Part shown: positions 25,411 to 34,854 of the stretch, in pieces
How the letters are laid out: the number at the start of each line of letters is the position of its first letter
Numbering within the stretch: the stretch's first letter is position 1
Made by a program: the position numbers and the translations under genes
Origin: JAPULR01 sp963665075
GTDB taxonomy: Bacteria; Chloroflexota; Dehalococcoidia; Lucifugimonadales; GCA-2712585
Direction: 5' to 3'
Assembly: GCA_963665075.1 (NCBI GenBank)
Contig: OY762063.1
Location: forward strand, 2,480,001 to 2,544,000
Length of the DNA: 64,000 bases
The notes under the pieces: model-generated
Seen by the model: only the letters and a program-made list of their open reading frames with translations
Database searches by the model: none
What the model was told of the DNA's origin: nothing

Positions 25411-26315
25411 TCCCCGCCCAGCGCCGCCTCGTACCAGTAACTCTCCGAAACCTTCGTGAATCCCAGGGAGAAGTACAGCCTCGTCGCCGGCGTATTCGCC
25501 CCATCCACCTCCAACTCCACTCGGTCCACCCCCAGCGACGCCAGATACTCCAACCCCGCCGTCAAAAGCGGCTTGCCCAGCCGCCTACGCCTGTAATCGG
25601 GGTGAATTCCTATCATAAAGATGATTCCCACCCGCGTCGCGGCGTCCCCCATCAGATAAGTCCAACAATAGCCGCAGACCGTCTCCCCTTCGCAGAGGAA
25701 AATAATCCCGTTGTGGCTGGTGACGCTCATTTCGGCGCGATAGGCAATCTCCTCCGGCGTGTTCGGCGCGAACCCCCAACTGCCCCCGAAGGCCGCGTTC
25801 TGTATCTCCGTCAACGCCTCCGCGTCGCCGTCATGTCCGTAGCTGCGGAAGGAACACCCCTCCGGCGTTTCGACGGACGGCAGGTCTTGAATCTTCCACC
25901 CCATGCCCCAGTAGGTGCGAACGTGCCGAAAGCCTCGTCTCAACAGCAACCGGCTTTGGGGAGAGTCGGGCCATGTCTGGACTTGCAGAACGTTGGCTCC
26001 CAACTTGCCGGCCCGCCGCAAGGCCGCGTCCAGCAGCGCCTCCTCGACGACGGAAGCGTCCGCGTCGGGATGCGTCTTCAACATCAACACGCTTCGGCTG
26101 ATGGACGGCTCAGGGAAGATGAGGCCGTAGCCCCGCAGGCTTCCCTCCGCTTCGTAGAGGAAAAGGTCCGCTTGCGGGTTCAGGTTCGGCTGGCCCAGAA
26201 ACTCGGTCACGAAACGCTCCTTAGGCGCCAGCGTTGCGTGGGGCGATTGCAGCAGCCGGTTGTCCAACTCTGCCAGGGCGGGTACGTCTTCCCACCGGAA
26301 ATTGCGTATCGTCAA
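25407..26315 (-). CDS. Double-GNAT acetyltransferase, MshD-like
   Basis: A 302-residue protein of two GNAT domains, the architecture of mycothiol synthase MshD and of many uncharacterised relatives. The N-terminal domain (about 1-140) is degenerate. The C-terminal domain (150-302) has NAAFGGSWGFAPNTPEE, the acetyl-CoA loop IGIHPDYRRRRLGKPLL and NTPATRLYFSLGFTKVSE. It probably acetylates an amine. It is convergent with the DUF502 gene and divergent from the PIG-L gene. The MshD comparison is from architecture and a few motifs only; general acetylation of another substrate is equally possible. Confidence 0.8.
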   Translation of the reverse strand: MTIRNFRWEDVPALAELDNRLLQSPHATLAPKERFVTEFLGQPNLNPQADLFLYEAEGSLRGYGLIFPEPSISRSVLMLKTHPDADASVVEEALLDAALRRAGKLGANVLQVQTWPDSPQSRLLLRRGFRHVRTYWGMGWKIQDLPSVETPEGCSFRSYGHDGDAEALTEIQNAAFGGSWGFAPNTPEEIAYRAEMSVTSHNGIIFLCEGETVCGYCWTYLMGDAATRVGIIFMIGIHPDYRRRRLGKPLLTAGLEYLASLGVDRVELEVDGANTPATRLYFSLGFTKVSESYWYEAALGGD

Positions 26316-26508
26316 AGGATTGCTTTCTCGTTGAGGGGGCAGGGATTTCCCCCCGAATCTGCCGGAAATGAGGGGTCGGCGACCCCTGGATTCTCCACAA
26401 GAAAGGGACAGCGTCGCCCCTTCTCGCGGTGAAAATTTCGTCTTGACAGCGAATTGAGATTGTAGCAGAGTAGCTTGTTGCTAACAACCCAATTTGTGGA
26501 GGACGCCC

Positions 26509-27210
26509 GTGGTAGATGTTCCGAGGACTGCGATGGTGGTTACCCCTCATCCCGACGACGCCGAGATTTCCTGCGGCGGCACTGTGGCTAACTGGATTCG
26601 GCAAGGAACCAGCGTCTATTACGTGCTTTGCAGCGACGGCAGCAAGGGCACGGAAGACCCGGACATGACGCCGGAGCGGCTGGCGAAGATTCGCTATGAT
26701 GAGCAGATGGAAGCGGCGAAGACCCTCGGCGTCAAGGAGGTGGTCGCCCTCGGCTACCCCGACGGCGAACTGGAGGACACCCGCGAGTTTCGCGGCCATC
26801 TTGTGCGCGCGCTGCGCCGCTTCCGGCCCGAAGTGGTCATCTGCCCCGACCCGTACCGTCGCTCCTTCTACTTCCACCGCGACCACCGCATAGTCGGACA
26901 GGTCACCCAGGACGCCGTCTTCCCCTACGCCCGCGACCGGCTTCACTTCCCGGAACACGAGGCGGAAGGGCTGGCTCCCCACAAGACGGGCACGCTGATG
27001 TTCTGGGGGCCGGAGGAGATTGAGACTTACGTGGATATTTCCGAAAGCATGGACATTAAGGCCGACGCCCTTCGATGCCACCGCAGCCAGCTTGGCGGAC
27101 TCGCGGAAGACGAAAGCATCGGCTGGCTTCGAAGTTGGTGCGCGGAAATGGGGAAGAAGGCCGGATACGCCTACGCCGAGGGCTACCGCGTCGTCAGGTT
27201 CCGCGTCTAG
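26509..27210 (+). CDS. PIG-L (LmbE-like) N-acetylglucosamine deacetylase family protein
   Basis: A 233-residue zinc hydrolase that removes acetyl from GlcNAc-type substrates (MshB/BshB/PIG-L family). The zinc motif PHPDDAE is at about residues 14-20 and the second metal motif HRDHR near 124-128. The GTG at 26509 has GGAGG six bases upstream and is preferred over a TTG 15 bases earlier. A TTGACA hexamer lies at 26443-26448, but the matching -10 is poor. comF follows after one base. Together with the MshA-like and MshD-like genes nearby it may act in a thiol or glycoconjugate pathway. Confidence 0.88.
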   Translation: MVDVPRTAMVVTPHPDDAEISCGGTVANWIRQGTSVYYVLCSDGSKGTEDPDMTPERLAKIRYDEQMEAAKTLGVKEVVALGYPDGELEDTREFRGHLVRALRRFRPEVVICPDPYRRSFYFHRDHRIVGQVTQDAVFPYARDRLHFPEHEAEGLAPHKTGTLMFWGPEEIETYVDISESMDIKADALRCHRSQLGGLAEDESIGWLRSWCAEMGKKAGYAYAEGYRVVRFRV

Positions 27211-27211
27211 G

Positions 27212-27910
27212 ATGATGAGCGCCGGACTGCTTACGAAGGCGAGAAAAGCCGCGCTGGATTTTCTCCTACCCTTGTACTGCGTCGGATGTCGTAGGGAGGG
27301 GCGCGGCATCTGTCGGGAGTGCATGTCTGCCGTGTCCGAACTGCGCGCTTACTGCCAGGTGTGCGCCCGACCCGGAGAAGCAAGCCCCTGCCGTAGATGC
27401 TCAACGGCGCCGCTGCCCATCGTCGGCATCCGCGCCGCCTACCCCTTCGAGGGCGCCGTCCGCTCCGCCGTCCACGCCTTCAAGTATAGGAACTATCGCG
27501 CCCTCGCGCCGCAGCTTGCAGACATCCTTGCCCGTCGGCTGGAGGGCGCCTTCATCCCCGCGACGCTCATCGTACCCGTGCCCATGCACCCTCGCCGGGA
27601 GAGAAGCCGCGGCTACAATCAGGCGGCGCTTCTGGCAAACGAGCTTGCGAAGTTGACAGGCATCCCTTTAGGGAAGGACGTGCTCAAACGGGTGGTGGAT
27701 TCCCCGCCCCAGGTGCAGCGCGGGTCAATGGCGGCCCGCATGGAAATAGCCGAGGGAACCTTCGAGGCGACGGCAAGCGTCGAGGGCGAGGCCGTGCTGC
27801 TCATCGACGACGTGGTGACGACGGGCAGCACCATGTCTGCCTGTGCCAAAGCCCTGTGGGAGGCGTCGGCGGATTCTGTCTGGGGCCTCGCCCTCGCAAG
27901 GGAGGCTTGA
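27212..27910 (+). CDS. comF: ComF-family phosphoribosyltransferase-like protein
   Basis: A 232-residue ComF/GntX protein. An N-terminal zinc ribbon has four Cys pairs (CVGC, CREC, CQVC and CRRC, about residues 23-66). A type I phosphoribosyltransferase domain follows with the PRPP loop VLLIDDVVTTGSTMSACAKA near the end and RSRGYNQAALLANELAK in the middle. In competent bacteria ComF helps process incoming single-stranded DNA; in others its role is unclear. The ATG at 27212 overlaps no gene and starts one base after the PIG-L stop. The HAD gene begins 12 bp downstream. Confidence 0.92.
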   Translation: MMSAGLLTKARKAALDFLLPLYCVGCRREGRGICRECMSAVSELRAYCQVCARPGEASPCRRCSTAPLPIVGIRAAYPFEGAVRSAVHAFKYRNYRALAPQLADILARRLEGAFIPATLIVPVPMHPRRERSRGYNQAALLANELAKLTGIPLGKDVLKRVVDSPPQVQRGSMAARMEIAEGTFEATASVEGEAVLLIDDVVTTGSTMSACAKALWEASADSVWGLALAREA

Positions 27911-27922
27911 CGAATCAATGCC

Positions 27923-28636
27923 ATGATAAAAGCCGTCTTCTTCGATTTCTACAACACCCTGGCCCACTTCTGGCCCCCCGTGCAGGAGATACAGGCGGCG
28001 GCGTGCCGCGAGGTGGGGCTGTTCGTCGAGAAGGACGGAATCCTGAAGGGCTACGCGAAAGCCGACGAACTCTTCAGCCGCGAAAACCACGACCGACCGC
28101 TATATCTGCGGTCGGAGGAGGAACGCAACCGCTTCTTCTCCCACTACGAGCAGTTGATTCTGAGGGGCGCGGGCCTGGACGTGAGCCTGGCCCTGGCCGA
28201 AAGCGTTTGGCGGATAGGCGCTACGGTCCCCAAGAGCTTCTCCCTTTTCGACGACGTGAAACCTACGTTGTCCAGGCTCAAAGAGATGGGACTCGCGACC
28301 GGCGTCCTGTCAAACCTGGTCGAGCCGCTGCCCCCCATCGTGTCCGCCTTGGGCATCGACTCCCACCTGGACGTGCTGGTCACTTCCAAAGAAGTGGGCG
28401 CGGAAAAGCCGGATCCGCGAATGTTCAACGCCGCGTTAGAGAAGGTTGGCATTCTCCCTCAGGAAGCGGTGCACGTCGGCGACCAGTATCACTCCGACGT
28501 CGGCGGCGCGAGAGGCGTCGGCATCAACCCCGTACTGTTGGATAGAGGCAACCACCACCCCGAAATCACCGACTGCCCCCGACTGTCCAACCTGACGGAT
28601 TTGGTGGACCTTCTCAACCAAAACCCCTCCCCCTAA
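27923..28636 (+). CDS. HAD-like hydrolase with altered nucleophile motif
   Basis: A 237-residue haloacid-dehalogenase-fold protein with a helical cap (about residues 18-95). Motif I is FFDFYNTLAHF: the first Asp (nucleophile) is present but the second Asp of the usual DxD is Tyr. Motif II is GVLSNL, motif III the Lys in EVGAEKPDPRMF, and motif IV VGDQYHSDVGGA. Proteins with DxY belong to a branch (HDHD3-like) whose phosphatase activity is doubtful. The C-terminus runs into a palindromic repeat (NQNPSP and stop). It probably shares a transcript with PIG-L and comF. Confidence 0.85.
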   Translation: MIKAVFFDFYNTLAHFWPPVQEIQAAACREVGLFVEKDGILKGYAKADELFSRENHDRPLYLRSEEERNRFFSHYEQLILRGAGLDVSLALAESVWRIGATVPKSFSLFDDVKPTLSRLKEMGLATGVLSNLVEPLPPIVSALGIDSHLDVLVTSKEVGAEKPDPRMFNAALEKVGILPQEAVHVGDQYHSDVGGARGVGINPVLLDRGNHHPEITDCPRLSNLTDLVDLLNQNPSP

Positions 28637-28685
28637 CCCCCTCGATGGGGGAAGGTTGGGATGGGGGTGACTCCCCCAACCGTTC

Positions 28686-31600
28686 CTACACCGTCCCCAC
28701 CGGCAGGCGCGCCAGCTTCTCCTGAAACTCGCCCAGCCGTTGCAGCGTCACGTCCAGGACCGCCCGCCACTTCGAACCCATCACCCGCCGGTTCAACCGA
28801 ATCTGCCGGTTGCCCACCGACGCCCACCCGCCCAGATTCCGCTCCAGCACCAGCCGCGCCCCGCCCACGCCGTCCTTCAACGTAATCGTTATCTCCGACT
28901 CCGACGACGCTATGGACTGAACCCCCATCTCCCGCGCCATTATCTTCAGCGAAACCAGGTACAGCAGGTTGTCCACGGCCTTCGGCAGCCGTCCAAACCG
29001 GTCCCGCAACTCCACTCGCATATCCTCAATCTGCGGCTCGTCGCGAAGGTCCATCAGCCGCTGGTAGATATTCAACCGCACGGGCAGGTGGCCGATATAA
29101 TCCTTGGGGATCTGCGCCGAAAGGGGCAGGTCCACCCGCGCTTCCTGCTGTTCTTCATCCCCGGCTGCGGATTCGTCAGCCCCGTCCTCCCTAAGCTCCT
29201 TCACGGCCTGGTTCAGCAGCTTGGTGTAAAGCTCGAATCCGATGGCGTGGATGTGCCCGCTCTGCTCCGCGCCCAGGATGTTCCCCGCGCCCCGAATCTC
29301 CAGGTCACGCATGGCGATGCGGAACCCCGACCCCAACTCCGACGCCTCCAGAATCGCCTGCAATCGCTTCTCCGCGCCGGGGGTGATTCGCCTGCCCTTC
29401 GGCACCAGCAGGTACGAATAGGCGCGGCTGCTGCTCCGTCCGATTCTCCCCCGCAGCTGATATAGCTGCGAAAGTCCGAATCTGTCAGCCCGGTCAACTA
29501 TCAGCGTGTTGGCGTTGGGTATGTCCAGCCCCGACTCGATTATCGTCGTGCACACCAGCACGTTGAACTCCCCCTCGCTGAAGGCCAGCATCACGTCCTC
29601 CAGCCGCGACTCATCCATGCGCCCGTGAGCCACGGCGATGCTGGCCTGGGGCGCCAGCTTCCCCAAGTTCGCGGCCACACGATGAATCGAACGTATCCGG
29701 TTGTGCAGGAAGAACACCTGCCCGCCGCGGTCCAACTCCCGCTTCATCGCCTCCGCGATGACGCGCTCGCTGTACTCCCCCACGTAGGTCTTCACCGGAT
29801 ACCGCTCCTCCGGCGGCGTGTCCATCGCGCTCATGTCCCGCACGCCCGAAAGCGCCATGTACAGCGTGCGCGGAATCGGCGTCGCGCTCAGCGTGAGGAA
29901 GTCCACCGCCCGCCGCAGCTTCTTGATGTGCTCCTTGTGTGAGACGCCGAACCGCTGCTCCTCGTCCACCACCACCAGCCCCAGCTTGCGGAACTTCACG
30001 TCCTTCTGGATGAGCCGGTGGGTGCCGATGACGATGTCTATCGCTCCCTTGCCCAGGTCTTCCACAATGCGACGCTGCTCCTTCTGGGTGCGGAAGCGAC
30101 TCAGCACGTCGACCCGAATGGGGTACGGACTGAGCCTGTCGACGAAGGTCGCGTAGTGCTGCTGCGCCAGGATTGTCGTGGGCACCAGCAGAGCCACCTG
30201 CAACCCGTCGTTCACCGCCTTGAACGCCGCCCGCAGCGCCACCTCCGTCTTGCCGTAGCCCACGTCGCCGCACACCAGCCTGTCCATAGGACGGACGCCC
30301 TCCATGTCCGCCTTAACCTCGTCGATGACCCGCGCCTGGTCGGGCGTCTCCTCGTATGGGAACGCGTCCTCCATCTCCTGCTGCCAAACCACGTCGGCGG
30401 AAAACGAGTGCCCCTTCGCCACCCGCCGGTTGGCGTAGAGGTCGAGAAGCTCTTTGGCAAGCTCCCGCGTCGACTCCTTCACCCGTTGCTTGGCCCGCGC
30501 CCACTCCGTGCTGCTGAGACGGGTCAGAGTCGGCGGACGGTCGCTGGTTCCCACGTAGGGGAAGATTCGATCCAGGTGGTCCGTGGGGAGGTACAGCTTG
30601 TCCGACTCGGCGTATTCCAAGACGAGATATTCGCGGCTTTCCCCGTTGGTCTCCATGCTGGTGGTTCCGGCAAAGCGCGCCACGCCGTGGTCTTCGTGCA
30701 CCACGAACGTCCCCTCCTCCAACTGCGAGAGGAATAGCTGCTTTTTCACCGGTCTTCGGGGACGACTGCGACGTTCCTTGGCCGTACCGAATATCTCCAA
30801 ATCCGTGAGAAGCAGAATCTCCGCCTCCGGCAATGTCAGCCGCCAACCCTGCTCCAGCGAGCCGGGCACGATGACCACCCGTCCGGGTTCGAGGCTTGGG
30901 CTGAACCCGTCGGCGAGGACGGAACCAATCTCGGCGTCTGCCAGAATCTGGGCCAGACGGCGGGCGTGACGACTCGTCAAAACGACGATACGACCGCCGC
31001 GCAACTCCTCCCGAAGTTCGGCGGTGAACTGCTCCATCCGCCCGAAATAGGAAGGCGCGCCGCGGAACTCAAATCCCACGCCTTCCGTGTTCCACGGGCT
31101 GACGTCCAGAACGGGCCGCCGTTTCAGCCCGTCGGAAAACTCCCCCCAATCCAGCGTTGCCGTGGGAAAGTTTCCCGGCAGTTCCCCCCGTGCGACCCGG
31201 TCTCGCCTCATCCGCTCCGCGTGTTCCTCCAGCGATTCCGCTTCCTGCTCTACGATGCTTCGTTGCAGGAAGACGACGATGGCGTCTTTTCCCAGATGCT
31301 CCAGTATGGACGACTGGTTGATGAGGCCGTGATAGTAGTCCATCTCCTCCCAATTCGCCCCCGCGAAGATGTCGGCCAGGTCTTCCTGAAACCTCTCCTC
31401 CACCCCTTCCGGGCATCGACTGAAGTCCAACTCCGACGCCATCAGGTCTATGCTATCCCTATCCACGTGCAGGGGCAGCGACTCTTGCGCCGGAATTATC
31501 CGCGCCCCCTCCACCGGCCTCACCGACCGCTGGGTCAACGGGTCGAAAAGGTGCAGGCTTTCGATTTCGTCCCCGAACAGGTCCAGACGCAGGGGCAGTT

Positions 31601-32177
31601 CCGAGTTGGGCGAAAATACGTCCACGATGCCGCCGCGAATGCTGAAGGAGCCGGGTATCTCGACGGAGTGCTCTCGACGGTATCCCATGTTGACCCATGA
31701 GTCCGCCAACTCCCCCAGCCGCACCCTCTGCCCTACCTGGAGAGCAACTCCGCTGCCCTTGAACGTGGAAGGTGGCAACGTCTTCCGCAGCGCCGCCGCC
31801 ATCGACGCCACCACCACCGGCGGGCCGTTCGCGTCGGGATGGGCTAGGGCGTTCAACGCCGCAAGCCGCCGGTTGTTGGTGGAGGCGTCCACCGTCATCC
31901 GCTCGAAGGGCAGCACGTCGGGTTCCGGCAGCGGCAGAACCGAATCGTCGTCGCCCAAGTACAACGAAAGCTGGTCGAGAAGACGCCGCGCGTCGTCCTG
32001 CCGTGGCGTCACCACCAGCATCGGGCGTTTCAGGCCATCGCGCAGCGCCCCCACAAGCAAAGCAGTCCCGCCGGCGGACACGGAAGCGGTGACGCTCCCG
32101 CCGGCGGCCAGCCTTTCCGACAGCCCCCCGAAGGCGGGATGCCCGCCCAGAAGCGGCAACAGTGCTTTCAACGACAC
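28686..32177 (-). CDS. mfd: Transcription-repair coupling factor Mfd
   Basis: 1163-residue ATP-dependent translocase that removes stalled RNA polymerase from DNA lesions and recruits UvrA, whose gene starts this window. It has a UvrB-like N-terminal region (LLPLPEPDVLPFERM) and an RNA-polymerase interaction domain around residues 480-545 (EGTFVVHEDHGVARFAGT). The helicase domains carry GDVGYGKTEVALRAAF (Walker A), VVDEEQRFGVSHKE and TTIIESGLDIPNANTL, followed by RGRIGRSSSRAY and a C-terminal D7 domain. Codons upstream of the GTG at 32177 are unrelated low-complexity sequence. That GTG has AGAAGGA upstream and gives the normal length. It is divergent from proB. Confidence 0.96.
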   Translation of the reverse strand: MSLKALLPLLGGHPAFGGLSERLAAGGSVTASVSAGGTALLVGALRDGLKRPMLVVTPRQDDARRLLDQLSLYLGDDDSVLPLPEPDVLPFERMTVDASTNNRRLAALNALAHPDANGPPVVVASMAAALRKTLPPSTFKGSGVALQVGQRVRLGELADSWVNMGYRREHSVEIPGSFSIRGGIVDVFSPNSELPLRLDLFGDEIESLHLFDPLTQRSVRPVEGARIIPAQESLPLHVDRDSIDLMASELDFSRCPEGVEERFQEDLADIFAGANWEEMDYYHGLINQSSILEHLGKDAIVVFLQRSIVEQEAESLEEHAERMRRDRVARGELPGNFPTATLDWGEFSDGLKRRPVLDVSPWNTEGVGFEFRGAPSYFGRMEQFTAELREELRGGRIVVLTSRHARRLAQILADAEIGSVLADGFSPSLEPGRVVIVPGSLEQGWRLTLPEAEILLLTDLEIFGTAKERRSRPRRPVKKQLFLSQLEEGTFVVHEDHGVARFAGTTSMETNGESREYLVLEYAESDKLYLPTDHLDRIFPYVGTSDRPPTLTRLSSTEWARAKQRVKESTRELAKELLDLYANRRVAKGHSFSADVVWQQEMEDAFPYEETPDQARVIDEVKADMEGVRPMDRLVCGDVGYGKTEVALRAAFKAVNDGLQVALLVPTTILAQQHYATFVDRLSPYPIRVDVLSRFRTQKEQRRIVEDLGKGAIDIVIGTHRLIQKDVKFRKLGLVVVDEEQRFGVSHKEHIKKLRRAVDFLTLSATPIPRTLYMALSGVRDMSAMDTPPEERYPVKTYVGEYSERVIAEAMKRELDRGGQVFFLHNRIRSIHRVAANLGKLAPQASIAVAHGRMDESRLEDVMLAFSEGEFNVLVCTTIIESGLDIPNANTLIVDRADRFGLSQLYQLRGRIGRSSSRAYSYLLVPKGRRITPGAEKRLQAILEASELGSGFRIAMRDLEIRGAGNILGAEQSGHIHAIGFELYTKLLNQAVKELREDGADESAAGDEEQQEARVDLPLSAQIPKDYIGHLPVRLNIYQRLMDLRDEPQIEDMRVELRDRFGRLPKAVDNLLYLVSLKIMAREMGVQSIASSESEITITLKDGVGGARLVLERNLGGWASVGNRQIRLNRRVMGSKWRAVLDVTLQRLGEFQEKLARLPVGTV

Positions 32178-32277
32178 GCGGCTAATCCTTCTCCAAACGC
32201 ATACTTGGCCTGGCCGAAGTAGGCCAGACCTTCGCCGCCTATTGTATTCCCTCCCGCCCCCGCCTTCAACGCCCCCG

Positions 32278-32306
32278 TTGTTGCCCCTATTCCCCCCTGT
32301 TATAAT
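32278..32306 (+). promoter_or_regulatory. proB promoter
   Basis: TTGTTG (32278-32283), a 17-bp spacer and a perfect TATAAT (32301-32306). An ATG inside the -10 box (32305) cannot be the start of a transcript made from here, which supports the ATG at 32344. Confidence 0.6.
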
Positions 32307-32343
32307 GGATTCGCCCCGATTCTCCTTCATCCGCCCAACCAGA

Positions 32344-33507
32344 ATGACCAGCAACACAGCCCCCCAAGCCCTCAAACAGAAACCCGCCGATGCTTCCCAA
32401 CGCTATCGACGCATCGTCGTCAAGGCCGGCACCGGCGTCCTCACGGGCGGAACCGACACCCTCCACGCCCCCACCATGCAGTCGCTGGTGGCCCAGATTG
32501 GCGACCTTTACGATGAAGGGAAAGAAATACTTCTCGTCACCTCCGGGGCCATCGCCGCCGGCATGAAGTCCCTCGGCGTAACCCGGCAGGCCCGCCAGGT
32601 CTCCTTCCGGCAAGTCCTCGCCGCCGTCGGCCAGAACCACCTTATGCACGCCTACAGCTCCCTCTTCGAACCGCTCGAAATCCCCGTGGCTCAGGTGCTT
32701 CTCACCCGCCGCGACCTGGAGGACAGGCAGGGCTATCTGAACGTGCGAAACACCATCCTGGCCCTGCTTCAGCGCCGCGTGGTGCCCATCATCAACGAAA
32801 ACGACGTGGTCGCCGTGGACGAAATCGGCCCCGTCTTCGGCGACAACGACACCCTGTCCGCCCTCGTCGCCAACCTGGTGGACGCCGACCTGCTGCTGGT
32901 GCTGACGGACATGGACGGCCTGTTCACCGCCGACCCCCGCCGCGACCCCGCCGCCACCCTCATCCCCAGGGTGGAACGCATTGATGCCTACGTCGAATCC
33001 CTTGCCGGAAAGCACGTCAGCACCTGGGCCAGAGGCGGAATGACATCGAAACTTCAAGCCTGCAAAGTCGCCACCCGCTCCGGCGTCCCCGCCGTCATCT
33101 GCAACGGCAGGGAACCCGACGTCGTCCGTCGCGTGGCGGCCGGCGAGGACGTCGGCACCTACTTCGCCACGTCCGTCAGCAAGATGGAAAGCCGCAAGCG
33201 GTGGATGCTCAGCGGCCTCTCCCTCCACGGCGACATCATCGTCGACGAAGGCGCGGAAGCATCCCTCCGTCGTCGCCACGGCAGCCTGCTCCCCGTGGGC
33301 GTCAAGGGAGTCAACGGCCCCTTCCAACGCGGCGATATAGTTTACATAAGCAACGGAGAGGGTCACCGATTCGCCTGCGGCCTGGTCAATTACAGTTCCG
33401 AGCAGGTGGACGCCATCAAGGGCCGCCGCTCCGATGGCATCCCCGACCTCATCGGTTGCAGCTACGGCCAGGAAGTAATCCACCGCAACAACCTGGCCCT
33501 GATTTAG
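32344..33507 (+). CDS. proB: Glutamate 5-kinase with PUA domain
   Basis: First step of proline synthesis (387 aa): phosphorylates glutamate. The amino-acid-kinase domain has RIVVKAGTGVLTGG near the start, LLVTSGAIAAGM, QVLLTRRDLEDRQGYLNVRN, NENDVVAVDEIG, FGDNDTLSALVA, LTDMDGLFTADPR and RGGMTSKLQACKVATRSG. A C-terminal PUA domain follows from about residue 295 (GDIIVDEGAEASLRRR). The frame runs open far upstream over mfd, but the promoter at 32278-32306 and the family length fix the start at the ATG 32344. proA follows after 58 bp. Confidence 0.95.
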   Translation: MTSNTAPQALKQKPADASQRYRRIVVKAGTGVLTGGTDTLHAPTMQSLVAQIGDLYDEGKEILLVTSGAIAAGMKSLGVTRQARQVSFRQVLAAVGQNHLMHAYSSLFEPLEIPVAQVLLTRRDLEDRQGYLNVRNTILALLQRRVVPIINENDVVAVDEIGPVFGDNDTLSALVANLVDADLLLVLTDMDGLFTADPRRDPAATLIPRVERIDAYVESLAGKHVSTWARGGMTSKLQACKVATRSGVPAVICNGREPDVVRRVAAGEDVGTYFATSVSKMESRKRWMLSGLSLHGDIIVDEGAEASLRRRHGSLLPVGVKGVNGPFQRGDIVYISNGEGHRFACGLVNYSSEQVDAIKGRRSDGIPDLIGCSYGQEVIHRNNLALI

Positions 33508-33565
33508 CCGAGGAGATTATAGAAGCAGACTGGCATTCATCCGATATTAAGGTAGAGAACACAGC

Positions 33566-34840
33566 ATGATTACAGCAACGGAAAGCATAACCTCCCAGGG
33601 CAGGCGCGCGCGCGGCGCCGCCAAGGAGTTGGCCCGCCGCTCCACGGCCCAGAAGGACCGCGCCCTCCGCAACGTGGCCGACGCCCTCCTCGACAACCAA
33701 CCCGCCATCCTCGCCGCCAACGAACTCGACATCGAAGTCAGCCGCGGCATGGGCCTCTCCGACAACCTGCTCGACCGCATCCTCCTCACCGCCAAGCGGC
33801 TGGAGTCGATGTCCGCCGACGTGCGCTCCATCGCCATGCTCCCCGACCCGGTGGGCCGGGTTTTCGACATGCACGTCCGCCCCAACGGCCTCCAGGTCGG
33901 CAGGAAGCGCGTCCCCCTCGGCGTCGTCGGCGCCATCTACGAAAACCGCCCCAACGTCACCATCGACATCTCTGCCCTCTGCCTGAAGTCCGGCAACGCC
34001 TGCATCCTGCGCGGAGGCAAGGAGGCCGTCAACTCCAACCGCCTTCTCGCCCGCCTGGTGCAGGACGCCATCGAGACCGCCGGACTCCCCCGCGACGCCG
34101 TCCAGCTTATCGGCGACACGGACCGCCGACTGGTTATGGAAATGCTCAAGATGGATGAATACATCGACCTGATGATTCCCCGCGGCGGCGCCGGATTCAT
34201 CCGCTTCGTGTCGGAGAACGCCGCCATGCCCGTCGTCGCCGGCGGCGTCGGCGTCTGCCACACCTACCTGGACCGCACCGCTTCCCTCGACAAGGCCGTC
34301 GCCATCGCAAACAACGCCAAGACCCAACGCCCCACCGTCTGCAACGCCCTCGACACCCTTCTCGTCCACGCCGACGTCGCCGCCACCCATCTGCCCGCCG
34401 TCGCCCGCAAATGGTCGGAAGTCGGCGTTGAGATGCGTTGCGACGAACGAGCCATGAGCTTGCTAGCCCCCCTGAACGGCCTCAATCTCAAGCTAGCCGA
34501 ACCCGAAGACTACGGCACCGAATTCCTATCCCTGACCGCCGGCGTGAAAATCGTGGACTCCCTCGACGAAGCGTTGGAGCACATGGACGCCCACGGCTCC
34601 GGCCACTCGGAGGCCATCGTCACCGAAGACTACTCCGCCGCCACCCGCTTTCTGGACGAGGTGGACGCTGCCGCGGTCTTCGTCAACGCCAGCACCTACT
34701 TCTGCGACGGCGCCCAGTTCGGCCTCGGGGCCGAGGTCGGCATCAGTACCCAGAAGTTCCACGCCCGCGGGCCGATGGGCCTCCAGGAACTCACTTCCTA
34801 CAAGTGGATTGTCCTGGGGAACGGCCAGATTCGCACCTGA
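33566..34840 (+). CDS. proA: Gamma-glutamyl phosphate reductase
   Basis: Second enzyme of proline synthesis (424 aa), an aldehyde-dehydrogenase-fold NADPH enzyme. Motifs: VGRKRVPLGVVGAIYENRPN, SGNACILRGGKEAVNSN, DLMIPRGGAGFIRFV, the catalytic Cys in KTQRPTVCNALDTLLVH, the SGHSEAIVTED stretch and the ending FHARGPMGLQELTSYKW. Length is normal. It would take glutamyl phosphate directly from ProB, encoded just upstream. ATG 33566 with AAGGT upstream. A small unknown gene starts 14 bp after the stop. Confidence 0.96.
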   Translation: MITATESITSQGRRARGAAKELARRSTAQKDRALRNVADALLDNQPAILAANELDIEVSRGMGLSDNLLDRILLTAKRLESMSADVRSIAMLPDPVGRVFDMHVRPNGLQVGRKRVPLGVVGAIYENRPNVTIDISALCLKSGNACILRGGKEAVNSNRLLARLVQDAIETAGLPRDAVQLIGDTDRRLVMEMLKMDEYIDLMIPRGGAGFIRFVSENAAMPVVAGGVGVCHTYLDRTASLDKAVAIANNAKTQRPTVCNALDTLLVHADVAATHLPAVARKWSEVGVEMRCDERAMSLLAPLNGLNLKLAEPEDYGTEFLSLTAGVKIVDSLDEALEHMDAHGSGHSEAIVTEDYSAATRFLDEVDAAAVFVNASTYFCDGAQFGLGAEVGISTQKFHARGPMGLQELTSYKWIVLGNGQIRT

Positions 34841-34854
34841 AAGGACGGCGCGCC

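Noticed and set aside
31450..32343. A much longer proB frame reaching back over mfd
   Set aside because: The upstream part is antisense to mfd, and a promoter with TATAAT lies just before the chosen start.
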